Source: Marinospirillum sp.
Lineage (GTDB): Bacteria; Pseudomonadota; Gammaproteobacteria; Pseudomonadales; Halomonadaceae
DNA length: 13,034 nucleotides
NCBI RefSeq assembly: GCF_014859565.1
Contig: NZ_JACUUA010000090.1
Location: forward strand, 1 to 13,034
Direction of reading: 5' to 3'
The position numbers were made by a program, and so were the translations under genes. Each line of letters starts with the position of its first letter. Position 1 is the first letter of the stretch. Of this stretch, positions 6,682-13,034 are shown piece after piece. Below the pieces are notes generated by a model that saw only the letters and a program-made list of their open reading frames with translations, searched no databases and was not told the origin of the DNA.

Positions 6682-7923
6682 ATGCGAAAAATAGCCTTGC
6701 CTGTGTATTACACTTCTTTTGCAGTGTTTCTTTTTTCTGCGATATCACTAGTCGTCCCCACGGGCTATTCTTATGGAGCCGCACTGTTGTTTCTCGGGAG
6801 TTTGGTTTATGTGTGGCGTCCTGCTGCATGGAAAGCACTTGAATGGGATGACTGGAAAATTGTTTTTGCCCTGATTTTTTTCTCTGCTGTATGGGTTCTG
6901 GAGGTGCTGCTTTACGAGCAAGGTATCAGTGGAGTTGATAAACCTAGCCGCTTTCTTGCAGCTGCATTGGTTTTACCTTTTTTACTTCGTTTCTCTCCCC
7001 TACCTGTTTTTTTCTGGTCTGGTCTTGCACTCGGTAGCATTCTGACAGGTAGTTGGTCTGTTTGGCAGAAAATAGTCGAAGAGGTGAGCCGTGCCGGTGG
7101 TTTTACCAATACCATCCAGTTTGGAAATATCAGCATGTTGATGGGGTTGCTGTGCCTGGCTGGTTTAAGTTGGGCATACTTGCAGCCACGACGTGTGTTT
7201 TGGTTGATTTTTTTGTTTGCCGGTTTTGTGATGGGTGTGCTTGGGTCGGTTTTGTCAGGCAGCCGAGGTGGATGGATTGCATTGCCAATCGCTTTTTTTG
7301 TGTTGTATCGTGGCTACTCGGATTTTCTCAGATGGCATCATGCACTTTATATCCTGCTTGGACTTTTAGTGCTAGCTTCACTTGTATATTCTATTCCTCA
7401 GACAGAGGTTAGACATCGCGTGCAGCTTGCTGCAGCAGAAGTGCAGGATTATCTGGAAACGGGAAATGCGCGAAGCTCAGTGGGTGCCCGGCTTGAGATG
7501 TGGCATGCAGCCAGTCGTATGATAGCTGAAAAACCCTTGTTGGGTTGGGGTAGTCAAGGTTATATGGCGGCGCAAGCCAGGATGGCTGAGGAGGGTGTTG
7601 TTGATCGTTTCATTCTCCGCTTTGACCACCCGCATAATGAGTATTTGAATGTTACTTCTAAAAGAGGCTTGCTGGGTCTTGCTGCCTTGCTGCTGCTTTA
7701 TTTCATCCCCTTACGGCTTTTTTATAAGGGATTTCGAATCAGTTGCCTGCAGTGCAGGTCTTATGCTGTAGCAGGCGCTATTCTTTCTGTAACCTACATT
7801 GATTTTGGTCTGACCCAGGTATTTTTTAGCCACAATAGTGGTGTAATGGTTTATTCCTTTATGCTGGTCGTGCTTTGGTCAATTTTTGTGACAAGTCATC
7901 AGTTTCGTGGAAGTAGAGAGTAA
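6682..7923 (+). CDS. O-antigen ligase/polymerase family integral membrane protein (WaaL-like)
   Basis: A 413-residue inner-membrane protein with roughly ten to twelve hydrophobic segments. Clear ones lie near 8-25, 30-46, 59-78, 91-103, 108-124, 149-167, 172-191, 198-210, 219-237, 329-347, 360-378 and 384-402. A large hydrophilic, presumably periplasmic, loop spans about 240-325. Family marks are SGSRGGW with Arg195 before one segment, PLLGWGSQGY in the loop, and FDHPHNEYLN with His316 and His318 at its end. HxHN and the preceding arginine are typical of the Wzy_C/WaaL superfamily, which moves undecaprenyl-linked glycan onto lipid A-core, polymerises repeats, or glycosylates protein. Position before a WaaE-like transferase favours the core ligase, but Wzy or PglL activity is not excluded by sequence. 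No convincing Shine-Dalgarno precedes ATG 6682; the upstream stretch is AT-rich. Confidence 0.85.
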   Translation: MRKIALPVYYTSFAVFLFSAISLVVPTGYSYGAALLFLGSLVYVWRPAAWKALEWDDWKIVFALIFFSAVWVLEVLLYEQGISGVDKPSRFLAAALVLPFLLRFSPLPVFFWSGLALGSILTGSWSVWQKIVEEVSRAGGFTNTIQFGNISMLMGLLCLAGLSWAYLQPRRVFWLIFLFAGFVMGVLGSVLSGSRGGWIALPIAFFVLYRGYSDFLRWHHALYILLGLLVLASLVYSIPQTEVRHRVQLAAAEVQDYLETGNARSSVGARLEMWHAASRMIAEKPLLGWGSQGYMAAQARMAEEGVVDRFILRFDHPHNEYLNVTSKRGLLGLAALLLLYFIPLRLFYKGFRISCLQCRSYAVAGAILSVTYIDFGLTQVFFSHNSGVMVYSFMLVVLWSIFVTSHQFRGSRE

Positions 7924-7926
7924 ATA

Positions 7927-8739
7927 ATGTCTGAGAATGGCTGCACTCGTTTATCGGTTTGCCTGATCACCTTTAATGAAGCAGACCGTGTAGAACGCTG
8001 CCTGCAATCCGTACAGTCGATTGCTGATGAAATCATTGTTTTTGACAGTGGCAGTACGGATGGCACTGTTGATCTGGTTCGTCGCTATACTGATAAGGTG
8101 TGGGTAACGGAGTGGCCGGGCTTTGGTGTGCAAAAACAACGTGCAATTGAGCAGGCAAGTAGCGACTGGATCTTGATCATTGATGCTGATGAAGCTCTGG
8201 ATGCCACTGCGCAGCAGGCTATTGCGGAACTGAAAAAACGACCGGTGGACTCAGTTCCTGAGGTGGGTTTCAAAATCAAGTGGGGTGTTGTTCGCCACGG
8301 CAAATTACTGCGTTTTGGTCGTAGTGCTCGTTCACCCTTGCGGCTGGTTCAGCGTGAAGGTGCGAATTTCAGTCCGGATCTGGTGCATGAAAAACTGAAT
8401 CATCGGCCTGGAAAAATTGGCAAATTACCTGGACTGCTTCTGCATTATACGGCTCGGGATTATGGGCATGCACTGGAAAAAAACTCCAAATATGCATGGT
8501 TAGGAAGTCAGAAGTATTTTGCCAAAGGCAGGCGCAATCACAGCCTATTATTGGTAGTTTTACGGGCCATCTGGACTTTTTTCCTGATTTACGTGCTTCG
8601 TGGTGGCTTTCTGGATGGTCGCATCGGTTTTATTGTGGCAATGGACTACATGCAAACGAATTTCAACAAGCATGCCGGGTTATGGATTCTGACACGAGAT
8701 GAAAAAATGCAACGGCATAAGAAGGTCTTGGATGAGTAA
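7927..8739 (+). CDS. Family 2 glycosyltransferase, WaaE/KdtX type
   Basis: Likely an inverting glycosyltransferase acting on the LPS core at the cytoplasmic face of the inner membrane. The 270-residue protein begins with the GT2 strand LSVCLITFNEADRVERCL and has FDSGSTDGT (Asp40 onward), WPGFGVQKQRAIEQA and the metal-binding DAD at Asp86-Asp88, followed by Glu89. Later elements typical of WaaE homologues are RFGRSARSPLRLVQR, VHEKL, the LHYTARDYGHALEKNSKYA segment and a hydrophobic C-terminal stretch, TFFLIYVLRGGFLDGRIGFI, probably a membrane-associated helix. Characterised relatives transfer glucose or a heptose-linked sugar to inner-core heptose. The actual donor here is unknown. It starts 3 bp after the waaL-like stop with an AGAGAG-rich ribosome site and overlaps the next gene by 8 bp, so it belongs to the same transcript. 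Confidence 0.88.
   Translation: MSENGCTRLSVCLITFNEADRVERCLQSVQSIADEIIVFDSGSTDGTVDLVRRYTDKVWVTEWPGFGVQKQRAIEQASSDWILIIDADEALDATAQQAIAELKKRPVDSVPEVGFKIKWGVVRHGKLLRFGRSARSPLRLVQREGANFSPDLVHEKLNHRPGKIGKLPGLLLHYTARDYGHALEKNSKYAWLGSQKYFAKGRRNHSLLLVVLRAIWTFFLIYVLRGGFLDGRIGFIVAMDYMQTNFNKHAGLWILTRDEKMQRHKKVLDE
8721..8725 (+). promoter_or_regulatory. Ribosome binding site selecting the internal ATG of the TagF-like gene
   Basis: GAAGG, six bases before ATG 8732, gives a start inside the end of the GT2 gene. The earlier in-frame ATG at 8699 would add eleven residues (MKKCNGIRRSW) without family resemblance and would lie deeper in the preceding gene. ATG 8732 is therefore preferred. Confidence 0.6.
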
Positions 8740-9796
8740 ACGCCGTTATCTTTTTTTTGTAAACGCAGCTTACTGCTATTCTATTTTTCGTCCGCTTCAG
8801 GAGCAGATCCTGACTCGTGGTGATCAAGTGGCTTGGTTTTTTCTATCAGAGTTACAGCCCAGACTTCAGCCAAATGAGCAGCTGCTTCAATCCGTACAGG
8901 CGGTGATGAGCTTCCAGCCAGATGTTGTATTCACAGCTGGAGACTGGGTGCCATATTTTTTTCCTGGCGCTAAAGTGCAAGTTTTCCACGGTATCGCTCG
9001 CAATAAGCGTGGAGCCTCATCTGAAGATGAAAGTGATCATTACCGAGTTCGTGGCTGGTTTGATCTTTACTGTACCCATGCTGCGCGAGATACAGAAAAA
9101 TTTACTGAGCTTGCTGCTCAGTACGGCACCTTTGCTGTTGCTAAAACAGGTTGGCCAAAACTGGATGCTCTGATGGGTTTTGCCGGTCAAAGTAAACCTT
9201 CTGTGAGAGGTGCTGATATACCGACGGTTTTTTTTGCGTCCACCTTTTCTCCTTCAATCACTGCCGCACCCGTGCTGGTAGATGCTATTAAAAAGCTCGT
9301 TGAAACAGGTCGATGGCGCTTCAAGGTGACACTGCATCCCAAGATGGATGAAGTGACTATGGCTCAGTACCGTAGCATCTCCTTGCCAGGTTATGAGTTT
9401 ATTGAGCCAGAAAATGATCTCTTTGCATCCATGGCAGAGGCAGATCTTATGTTGTGTGACACTTCCTCGATCATGTATGAGTTCATGTTCCTGGATAAAC
9501 CCGTGGTGACCTATCGTACACGTAACCCCGGCTCTTTTTTGCTTGATATTGATGATACCGCAAACCTTGAAACAGCCATGCAGCAAGCATTAAAGCAGCC
9601 AGTTCAGCAGTTAAAAGCAGCACGTGAGTTATGTCACGAGCTGCATGAGTTTACCGATGGACAATCGAGCAAGCGTGTTCTGGATGCGGTAGATATGCTT
9701 TTAGCTGAGCAGCTACCCAAATTAAAAGCCAAGCCATTTAATCTTTTACGCAAGCTGAAGCTGCGTGCTGAAATGGGTTACTGGAAATTTTTCTGA
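8732..9796 (+). CDS. CDP-glycerol glycerophosphotransferase (TagF/TagB)-like protein
   Basis: A 354-residue GT-B-type protein resembling the Glyphos_transf family, which in Gram-positive bacteria moves glycerol- or ribitol-phosphate from a CDP-polyol in teichoic acid synthesis. The two histidines expected of the active site are present: VFHGIARNKRG (His86) and TLHPKMDE (His202). The nucleotide-binding part LMLCDTSSIMYEF (Asp243, Ser245, Ser246), followed by LDKPVVTYRT, is classic. The C-terminus is basic and may bind membrane (LLRKLKLRAEMGYWKFF). Its place between a WaaE-like transferase and a GT4 points to decoration of a lipopolysaccharide core or related glycan with a phospho-polyol or similar group (inference). 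No CDP-glycerol synthase (TagD-like) is visible here. Some members of this fold use other activated donors, so the exact substrate is open. The gene overlaps the next start by one base (TGATG). Confidence 0.8.
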   Translation: MSKRRYLFFVNAAYCYSIFRPLQEQILTRGDQVAWFFLSELQPRLQPNEQLLQSVQAVMSFQPDVVFTAGDWVPYFFPGAKVQVFHGIARNKRGASSEDESDHYRVRGWFDLYCTHAARDTEKFTELAAQYGTFAVAKTGWPKLDALMGFAGQSKPSVRGADIPTVFFASTFSPSITAAPVLVDAIKKLVETGRWRFKVTLHPKMDEVTMAQYRSISLPGYEFIEPENDLFASMAEADLMLCDTSSIMYEFMFLDKPVVTYRTRNPGSFLLDIDDTANLETAMQQALKQPVQQLKAARELCHELHEFTDGQSSKRVLDAVDMLLAEQLPKLKAKPFNLLRKLKLRAEMGYWKFF

Positions 9797-10887
9797 TGCG
9801 TGTTCTTTATGTGATGGATGGAACGGATCGTGGCGAGCGCCAGATGATCATTGGTCTGTCTCGTGAGGGTGTTGAGCCAGTGGTGATCTGTCATCCCAAA
9901 GGGTCAGGGCAGGCTGAGTTTGAGGCGGCTGGTATTCGGGTTGTGCCACTGGTTTCCTCTGGCAAGCTGGATTTCAAGGCGATCGGAAAGATCCGTTCTT
10001 TGATCAAGGAACAGTCTTACGATCTGGTGCATGTGTTCACCAAGCGGATGCTGATCAACTATACCCTGGCTTCGTTTGGCTTTCAGATCCCTGTTATTGC
10101 TTATCGGGGTATTGTGGGTAACCTGAGTTATTGGGATCCCTTTTCGTGGTTGTCTTTTTTTAATCCGCGCATTGCCCGCTGGGTTTGTGTCTGTGAAGCG
10201 ATTCGTACTTATTTTATCGAAAAGCGTTTGCTGCTGTTTTTCAAGCTTTTTGATCCAAAGCGTGTCGTCACTATTTACAAAGGTCATCGGTTGGAGTGGT
10301 ATTTGCAGCAGCAGAGTGAACCCGTATTGCCTATGGTGGGTGTACCAGCTGGTGTGAAGGTCATTGGCTGTGTTGCTCGGATGAAAAAGCGCAAGGGCAT
10401 TATCGAACTCATCAAGGCCATGGAGCTGGTAGATCAACACCATCAAGCTCATCTGGTGCTGGTAGGGCGAGTATTGGATGAAGACATCCGCAAGGCCTGT
10501 GAACGCAGCCCAGTTAGAGATCGTATTCATCTGCTGGGATTTCATCCCGATGCTGCTCGTATGGCAGCCGAATTTGATGTTGCCTGTTTGCCTTCACTTC
10601 GCCGTGAAGGTTTGCCGCGTGCGGTCATTGAGGCGATGGCTCAGGGAATTGCTCCGGTAGTGACCGATGCCGGTGGCAGTGCAGAACTGATCGAGCCTGG
10701 TATCAGTGGGTTGGTGGTACCGCCGGGTGATCCGGCAGTGCTTGCTGCCGCATTTGACGAGCTGCTGTCGGACGATGTGAAGCGAAAGGTTATGGGACAG
10801 GCCGCCCAGCAGAGAATTGAACGTGATTTCAGTGTTGATGCAACTCGCCAGAAAACACTGGCACTCTATAGGGATGTTTTAGAGTAA
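9796..10887 (+). CDS. Family 4 glycosyltransferase
   Basis: A 363-residue retaining GT-B glycosyltransferase, presumably cytoplasmic and acting on the same glycan as its neighbours. The C-terminal donor-binding domain is clear: IGCVARMKKRKGIIELIKAM, whose Arg and Lys contact the nucleotide diphosphate in this family; HLVLVGR; HLLGF; and the EX7E motif with Glu271 and Glu279 in REGLPRAVIEAMAQG. TDAGGSAELIEPGISGLVVPPGD follows. The N-terminal acceptor domain has VLYVMDGTDRGERQMI in place of the common GGAER loop, and an HVFTKRML segment. It starts on the last base of the TagF-like stop codon, so translation is coupled. The gene ends with tandem TAA codons (10885-10890). The sugar moved cannot be read from sequence. 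It closes the waaL-type block. Confidence 0.88.
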   Translation: MRVLYVMDGTDRGERQMIIGLSREGVEPVVICHPKGSGQAEFEAAGIRVVPLVSSGKLDFKAIGKIRSLIKEQSYDLVHVFTKRMLINYTLASFGFQIPVIAYRGIVGNLSYWDPFSWLSFFNPRIARWVCVCEAIRTYFIEKRLLLFFKLFDPKRVVTIYKGHRLEWYLQQQSEPVLPMVGVPAGVKVIGCVARMKKRKGIIELIKAMELVDQHHQAHLVLVGRVLDEDIRKACERSPVRDRIHLLGFHPDAARMAAEFDVACLPSLRREGLPRAVIEAMAQGIAPVVTDAGGSAELIEPGISGLVVPPGDPAVLAAAFDELLSDDVKRKVMGQAAQQRIERDFSVDATRQKTLALYRDVLE

Positions 10888-10920
10888 TAATTCTACTCAT
10901 GTAAATAAGGTTTTAATGCT

Positions 10921-11919
10921 ATGTTTGATGGCTCGGTATGTTTAATCACAGGCGGTACTGGCTCTTTCGGCCACACTTTTGTTCCTATGTTATTGGAACA
11001 CTACAACCCCAAAAAAGTGATCATTTTTTCCCGTGATGAAATGAAGCAATGGGAAATGGCTAAGCTGTTTCAGGGTGATGACCGGGTGCGTTTTTTTATT
11101 GGCGATGTTCGAGACCGAGATCGCCTGTATCGCGCTCTAGATGGCGTCGACTATGTTGTTCATGCTGCAGCCACTAAGATCGTGCCGACTGCTGAGTACA
11201 ACCCCTTTGAGTGCATCAAAACCAATGTGAACGGCGCTATGAACCTGGTCGATGCCTGTATCGACAAAGGCGTTAAAAAAGTGGTTGCTCTTTCTACGGA
11301 TAAAGCAAGCAGTCCCATCAATCTTTATGGGGCGACCAAGCTCACTTCTGATAAGCTTTTTGTCGCCGGCAACCACTATGCAGGCTCCCAACGGACCCGT
11401 TTCTCTGTCGTACGTTACGGCAATGTTATGGGCTCACGTGGCTCTGTTATTCCTTTCTTTATGTCCATCAAAGACAAGGGTGTTCTACCCATTACAGATA
11501 ATCGCATGACACGCTTTATGATTTCTCTGGAGGAGGGAGTAGAGCTGGTCTGGCATGCCTTTGAAGATATGGAAGGTGGTGAAATTTACGTTAAAAAAAT
11601 TCCCTCCATGAAGGTCACAGACCTGGCTCGAGTGATTGCCCCCGAAGCCAAGCAGGAAGTGGTGGGAATTCGCCCCGGCGAGAAATTACATGAACAGATG
11701 ATTGGCGCAGAGGATTCTTATTTCACCTATGAGTATCCTGAACATTTCAAGATTCTTCCCCAAATTAATAGTTGGGATCAGGATGCCAATCGCATTAAGG
11801 ATGGCAAGAAAGTGCCCGAAGGCTTTGTCTACTCCAGTGACAACAACAGCGAATGGATGAGCGACTCAGACCTGCAAGCCTGGATTGAAGAGAACCGCAA
11901 CAAAATTGGTGCGATTTAA
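10921..11919 (+). CDS. pseB: UDP-N-acetylglucosamine 4,6-dehydratase (inverting)
   Basis: First step of pseudaminic acid synthesis: removes water from UDP-GlcNAc and inverts C5, giving UDP-2-acetamido-2,6-dideoxy-beta-L-arabino-hexos-4-ulose. The 332-residue size is normal for PseB. The start motif LITGGTGSFGHTFV carries the NADP-binding loop. FSRDEMKQWEMAK, VHAAATKIVPTAEYNPFECIKTN and the catalytic set Asp127, Lys128 and Tyr136-x3-Lys140 in STDKASSPINLYGATK follow. SVVRYGNVMGSRGSVIPFF, MTRFMI and GIRPGEKLHEQMI complete the family pattern. The DK pair before YGATK separates it from the retaining, membrane-bound dehydratases such as PglF. AAGG at 10907-10910 lies ten bases before the ATG, a slightly long spacing. 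It is 33 bp after the GT4 gene, with no terminator between, and directly abuts pseC. Confidence 0.94.
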   Translation: MFDGSVCLITGGTGSFGHTFVPMLLEHYNPKKVIIFSRDEMKQWEMAKLFQGDDRVRFFIGDVRDRDRLYRALDGVDYVVHAAATKIVPTAEYNPFECIKTNVNGAMNLVDACIDKGVKKVVALSTDKASSPINLYGATKLTSDKLFVAGNHYAGSQRTRFSVVRYGNVMGSRGSVIPFFMSIKDKGVLPITDNRMTRFMISLEEGVELVWHAFEDMEGGEIYVKKIPSMKVTDLARVIAPEAKQEVVGIRPGEKLHEQMIGAEDSYFTYEYPEHFKILPQINSWDQDANRIKDGKKVPEGFVYSSDNNSEWMSDSDLQAWIEENRNKIGAI

Positions 11920-13034
11920 ATGATCCCCTACGGCAAGCAAAGCATCAACCAGCAGGATATTGATGCCGTTGTTGAGGTGCTTAAATCGGATTTCTTGACT
12001 CAGGGGCCGCAAGTTCCTGCTTTTGAAAAAGCCGTGGCTGATTACTGTGGTGCCGAACATGCCTTGGCCGTGAACAGTGCCACCAGTGCTTTGCATCTTG
12101 CTTGCCTGGCTTTAGGACTGGGGCAGGGTGATTGGTTATGGACAACACCCATTACCTTTGTCGCTTCTGCCAATTGTGGGCTGTATTGCGGTGCTCAAGT
12201 TGATTTTGTGGATATCGACCCTCGTACCTACAACCTCTGCCCCCAGGCTTTGGAAGCCAAGCTACAACAGGCCGAAAAAGACAATCGCTTGCCGAAAGTG
12301 GTGGTGGCTGTTCACCTCTGTGGTCAACCTTGTGATCTGCTGGCGATTCATGCCTTATCTCAAAAGTACGGTTTTAAAATCATTGAAGATGCCTCCCATG
12401 CCATCGGCGGCAAATACCAAGGCAAACCCATTGGTAACAGCCACTACAGTGACATCACGGTCTTCAGCTTTCATCCGGTTAAAATTATTACTACCGCTGA
12501 AGGTGGCATGACACTCACCAATTCGGATGAACTGGCACAAAAGATGGAATTGCTGCGCAGCCACGGTATCACTCGAAATCCTGAACTGATGACCCAGGAA
12601 CCGGATGGCTCCTGGTACTACCAGCAGGTGGATCTGGGCTTTAATTACCGGATGACCGAGTTGCAAGCAGCTTTAGGGCTGAGCCAGATGCAAAGGCTGG
12701 ATGCGTTTGTCACCCGCCGCCATCAAATCGCGCAGGTTTACAATGAACAATTAGCTGCCCTGCCCATTACCCTTCCCTGGCAACACCCGGACAGCTATTC
12801 CGGCCTGCATCTTTATGTGATTCGCCTACAACTGGATCAAATCGGCAAAAGCCATCGCCAGGTTTTTGAAGAGTTACGTGCCGCAGGGCTTGGAGTCAAT
12901 CTCCACTACATCCCCGTTCATACCCAGCCTTACTACCAGAACATGGGATTCAGGCAAGGCGATTTTCCTGAAGCGGAAGCCTACTACTCCGAAGCCATCA
13001 GCATTCCCATGTTTCATGGCATGACGGATGAGCA
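11920..13034 (+). CDS. pseC: UDP-4-amino-4,6-dideoxy-N-acetyl-beta-L-altrosamine transaminase (3' end outside window)
   Basis: PLP-dependent aminotransferase that takes the PseB product and glutamate to the 4-amino sugar. 371 complete codons are present and the frame is open to the window edge; given a usual length near 385 residues, only a short C-terminal piece is missing. The start IPYGKQSINQQDIDAVVEVL and SDFLTQGP are characteristic of the family. AVNSATSALHLA forms the PLP phosphate region, and IIEDASHAIGG supplies Asp157 for the pyridine nitrogen. FSFHPVKIITTAEGG contains the Schiff-base Lys188. HYIPVHTQPYY and SIPMFHGM lie near the end. ATG 11920 follows the pseB stop with no gap, so the two steps are translationally coupled. 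Later pathway genes (pseF, pseG, pseH, pseI) are expected beyond the edge but not seen. Confidence 0.92.
   Translation, partial: MIPYGKQSINQQDIDAVVEVLKSDFLTQGPQVPAFEKAVADYCGAEHALAVNSATSALHLACLALGLGQGDWLWTTPITFVASANCGLYCGAQVDFVDIDPRTYNLCPQALEAKLQQAEKDNRLPKVVVAVHLCGQPCDLLAIHALSQKYGFKIIEDASHAIGGKYQGKPIGNSHYSDITVFSFHPVKIITTAEGGMTLTNSDELAQKMELLRSHGITRNPELMTQEPDGSWYYQQVDLGFNYRMTELQAALGLSQMQRLDAFVTRRHQIAQVYNEQLAALPITLPWQHPDSYSGLHLYVIRLQLDQIGKSHRQVFEELRAAGLGVNLHYIPVHTQPYYQNMGFRQGDFPEAEAYYSEAISIPMFHGMTDE

Noticed and set aside
7053..7412. 119-codon plus-strand frame within the waaL-like gene
   Set aside because: Alternate frame of a membrane-protein gene; rich in Cys and Trp and without domain resemblance.
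8699..8731. Eleven-residue N-terminal extension of the TagF-like protein
   Set aside because: ATG 8732 has a GAAGG site at proper spacing, and the protein's first strand (RYLFFVNAAY) begins right after it.
9904..10545. 213-codon minus-strand open frame
   Set aside because: It lies wholly inside the GT4 gene, which has clear family motifs. The antisense translation has no recognisable domain and is best explained as a shadow of the codon pattern.

Overview
The window is a co-directional run of plus-strand genes, with no tRNA, rRNA, IS element or CRISPR array seen. It suggests a Gram-negative gammaproteobacterium: it carries an O-antigen-ligase-like protein, a WaaE/KdtX-type core glycosyltransferase, GalU and an E. 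coli-type short UDP-glucose dehydrogenase. A marine Oceanospirillales-like lineage is possible but is only an impression from the protein sequences.

Layout. (1) Bases 1-167 hold the 3' end of a gene with the C-terminal signature of the AAA-ATPase/PD-(D/E)XK nuclease family. (2) Bases 176-3102 hold pgi, coupled by an ATGA overlap to a 427-residue UDP-glucose dehydrogenase paralogue that has lost most catalytic residues, including the catalytic cysteine. (3) Bases 3182-6561 hold a small HipB-like HTH regulator, galU (TTG start), an apparently functional ugd (GTG start) and a UDP-glucuronate 4-epimerase. GalU, Ugd and the epimerase form a route from glucose-1-phosphate to UDP-glucose, UDP-glucuronate and UDP-galacturonate. 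(4) After a 120-bp gap with a palindrome and an extended -10-like element, bases 6682-10887 hold a tight or overlapping block: an O-antigen ligase/polymerase-like membrane protein, a WaaE-like GT2, a CDP-glycerol glycerophosphotransferase (TagF)-like protein and a GT4 glycosyltransferase. This looks like lipopolysaccharide core or glycan assembly. (5) Bases 10921-13034 hold pseB and most of pseC, the first two steps of pseudaminic acid synthesis from UDP-GlcNAc. The rest of that pathway presumably continues beyond the window.

Taken together this is a surface-glycan locus: sugar-phosphate interconversion (Pgi), acidic nucleotide-sugar supply, glycosyl and phosphopolyol-type transfer with ligation, and the start of a nonulosonic acid pathway. 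The least expected items are the degenerate Ugd paralogue kept as an intact ORF, the orphan HipB-like regulator between it and galU, and the TagF-like protein embedded in a Gram-negative core-type cluster.
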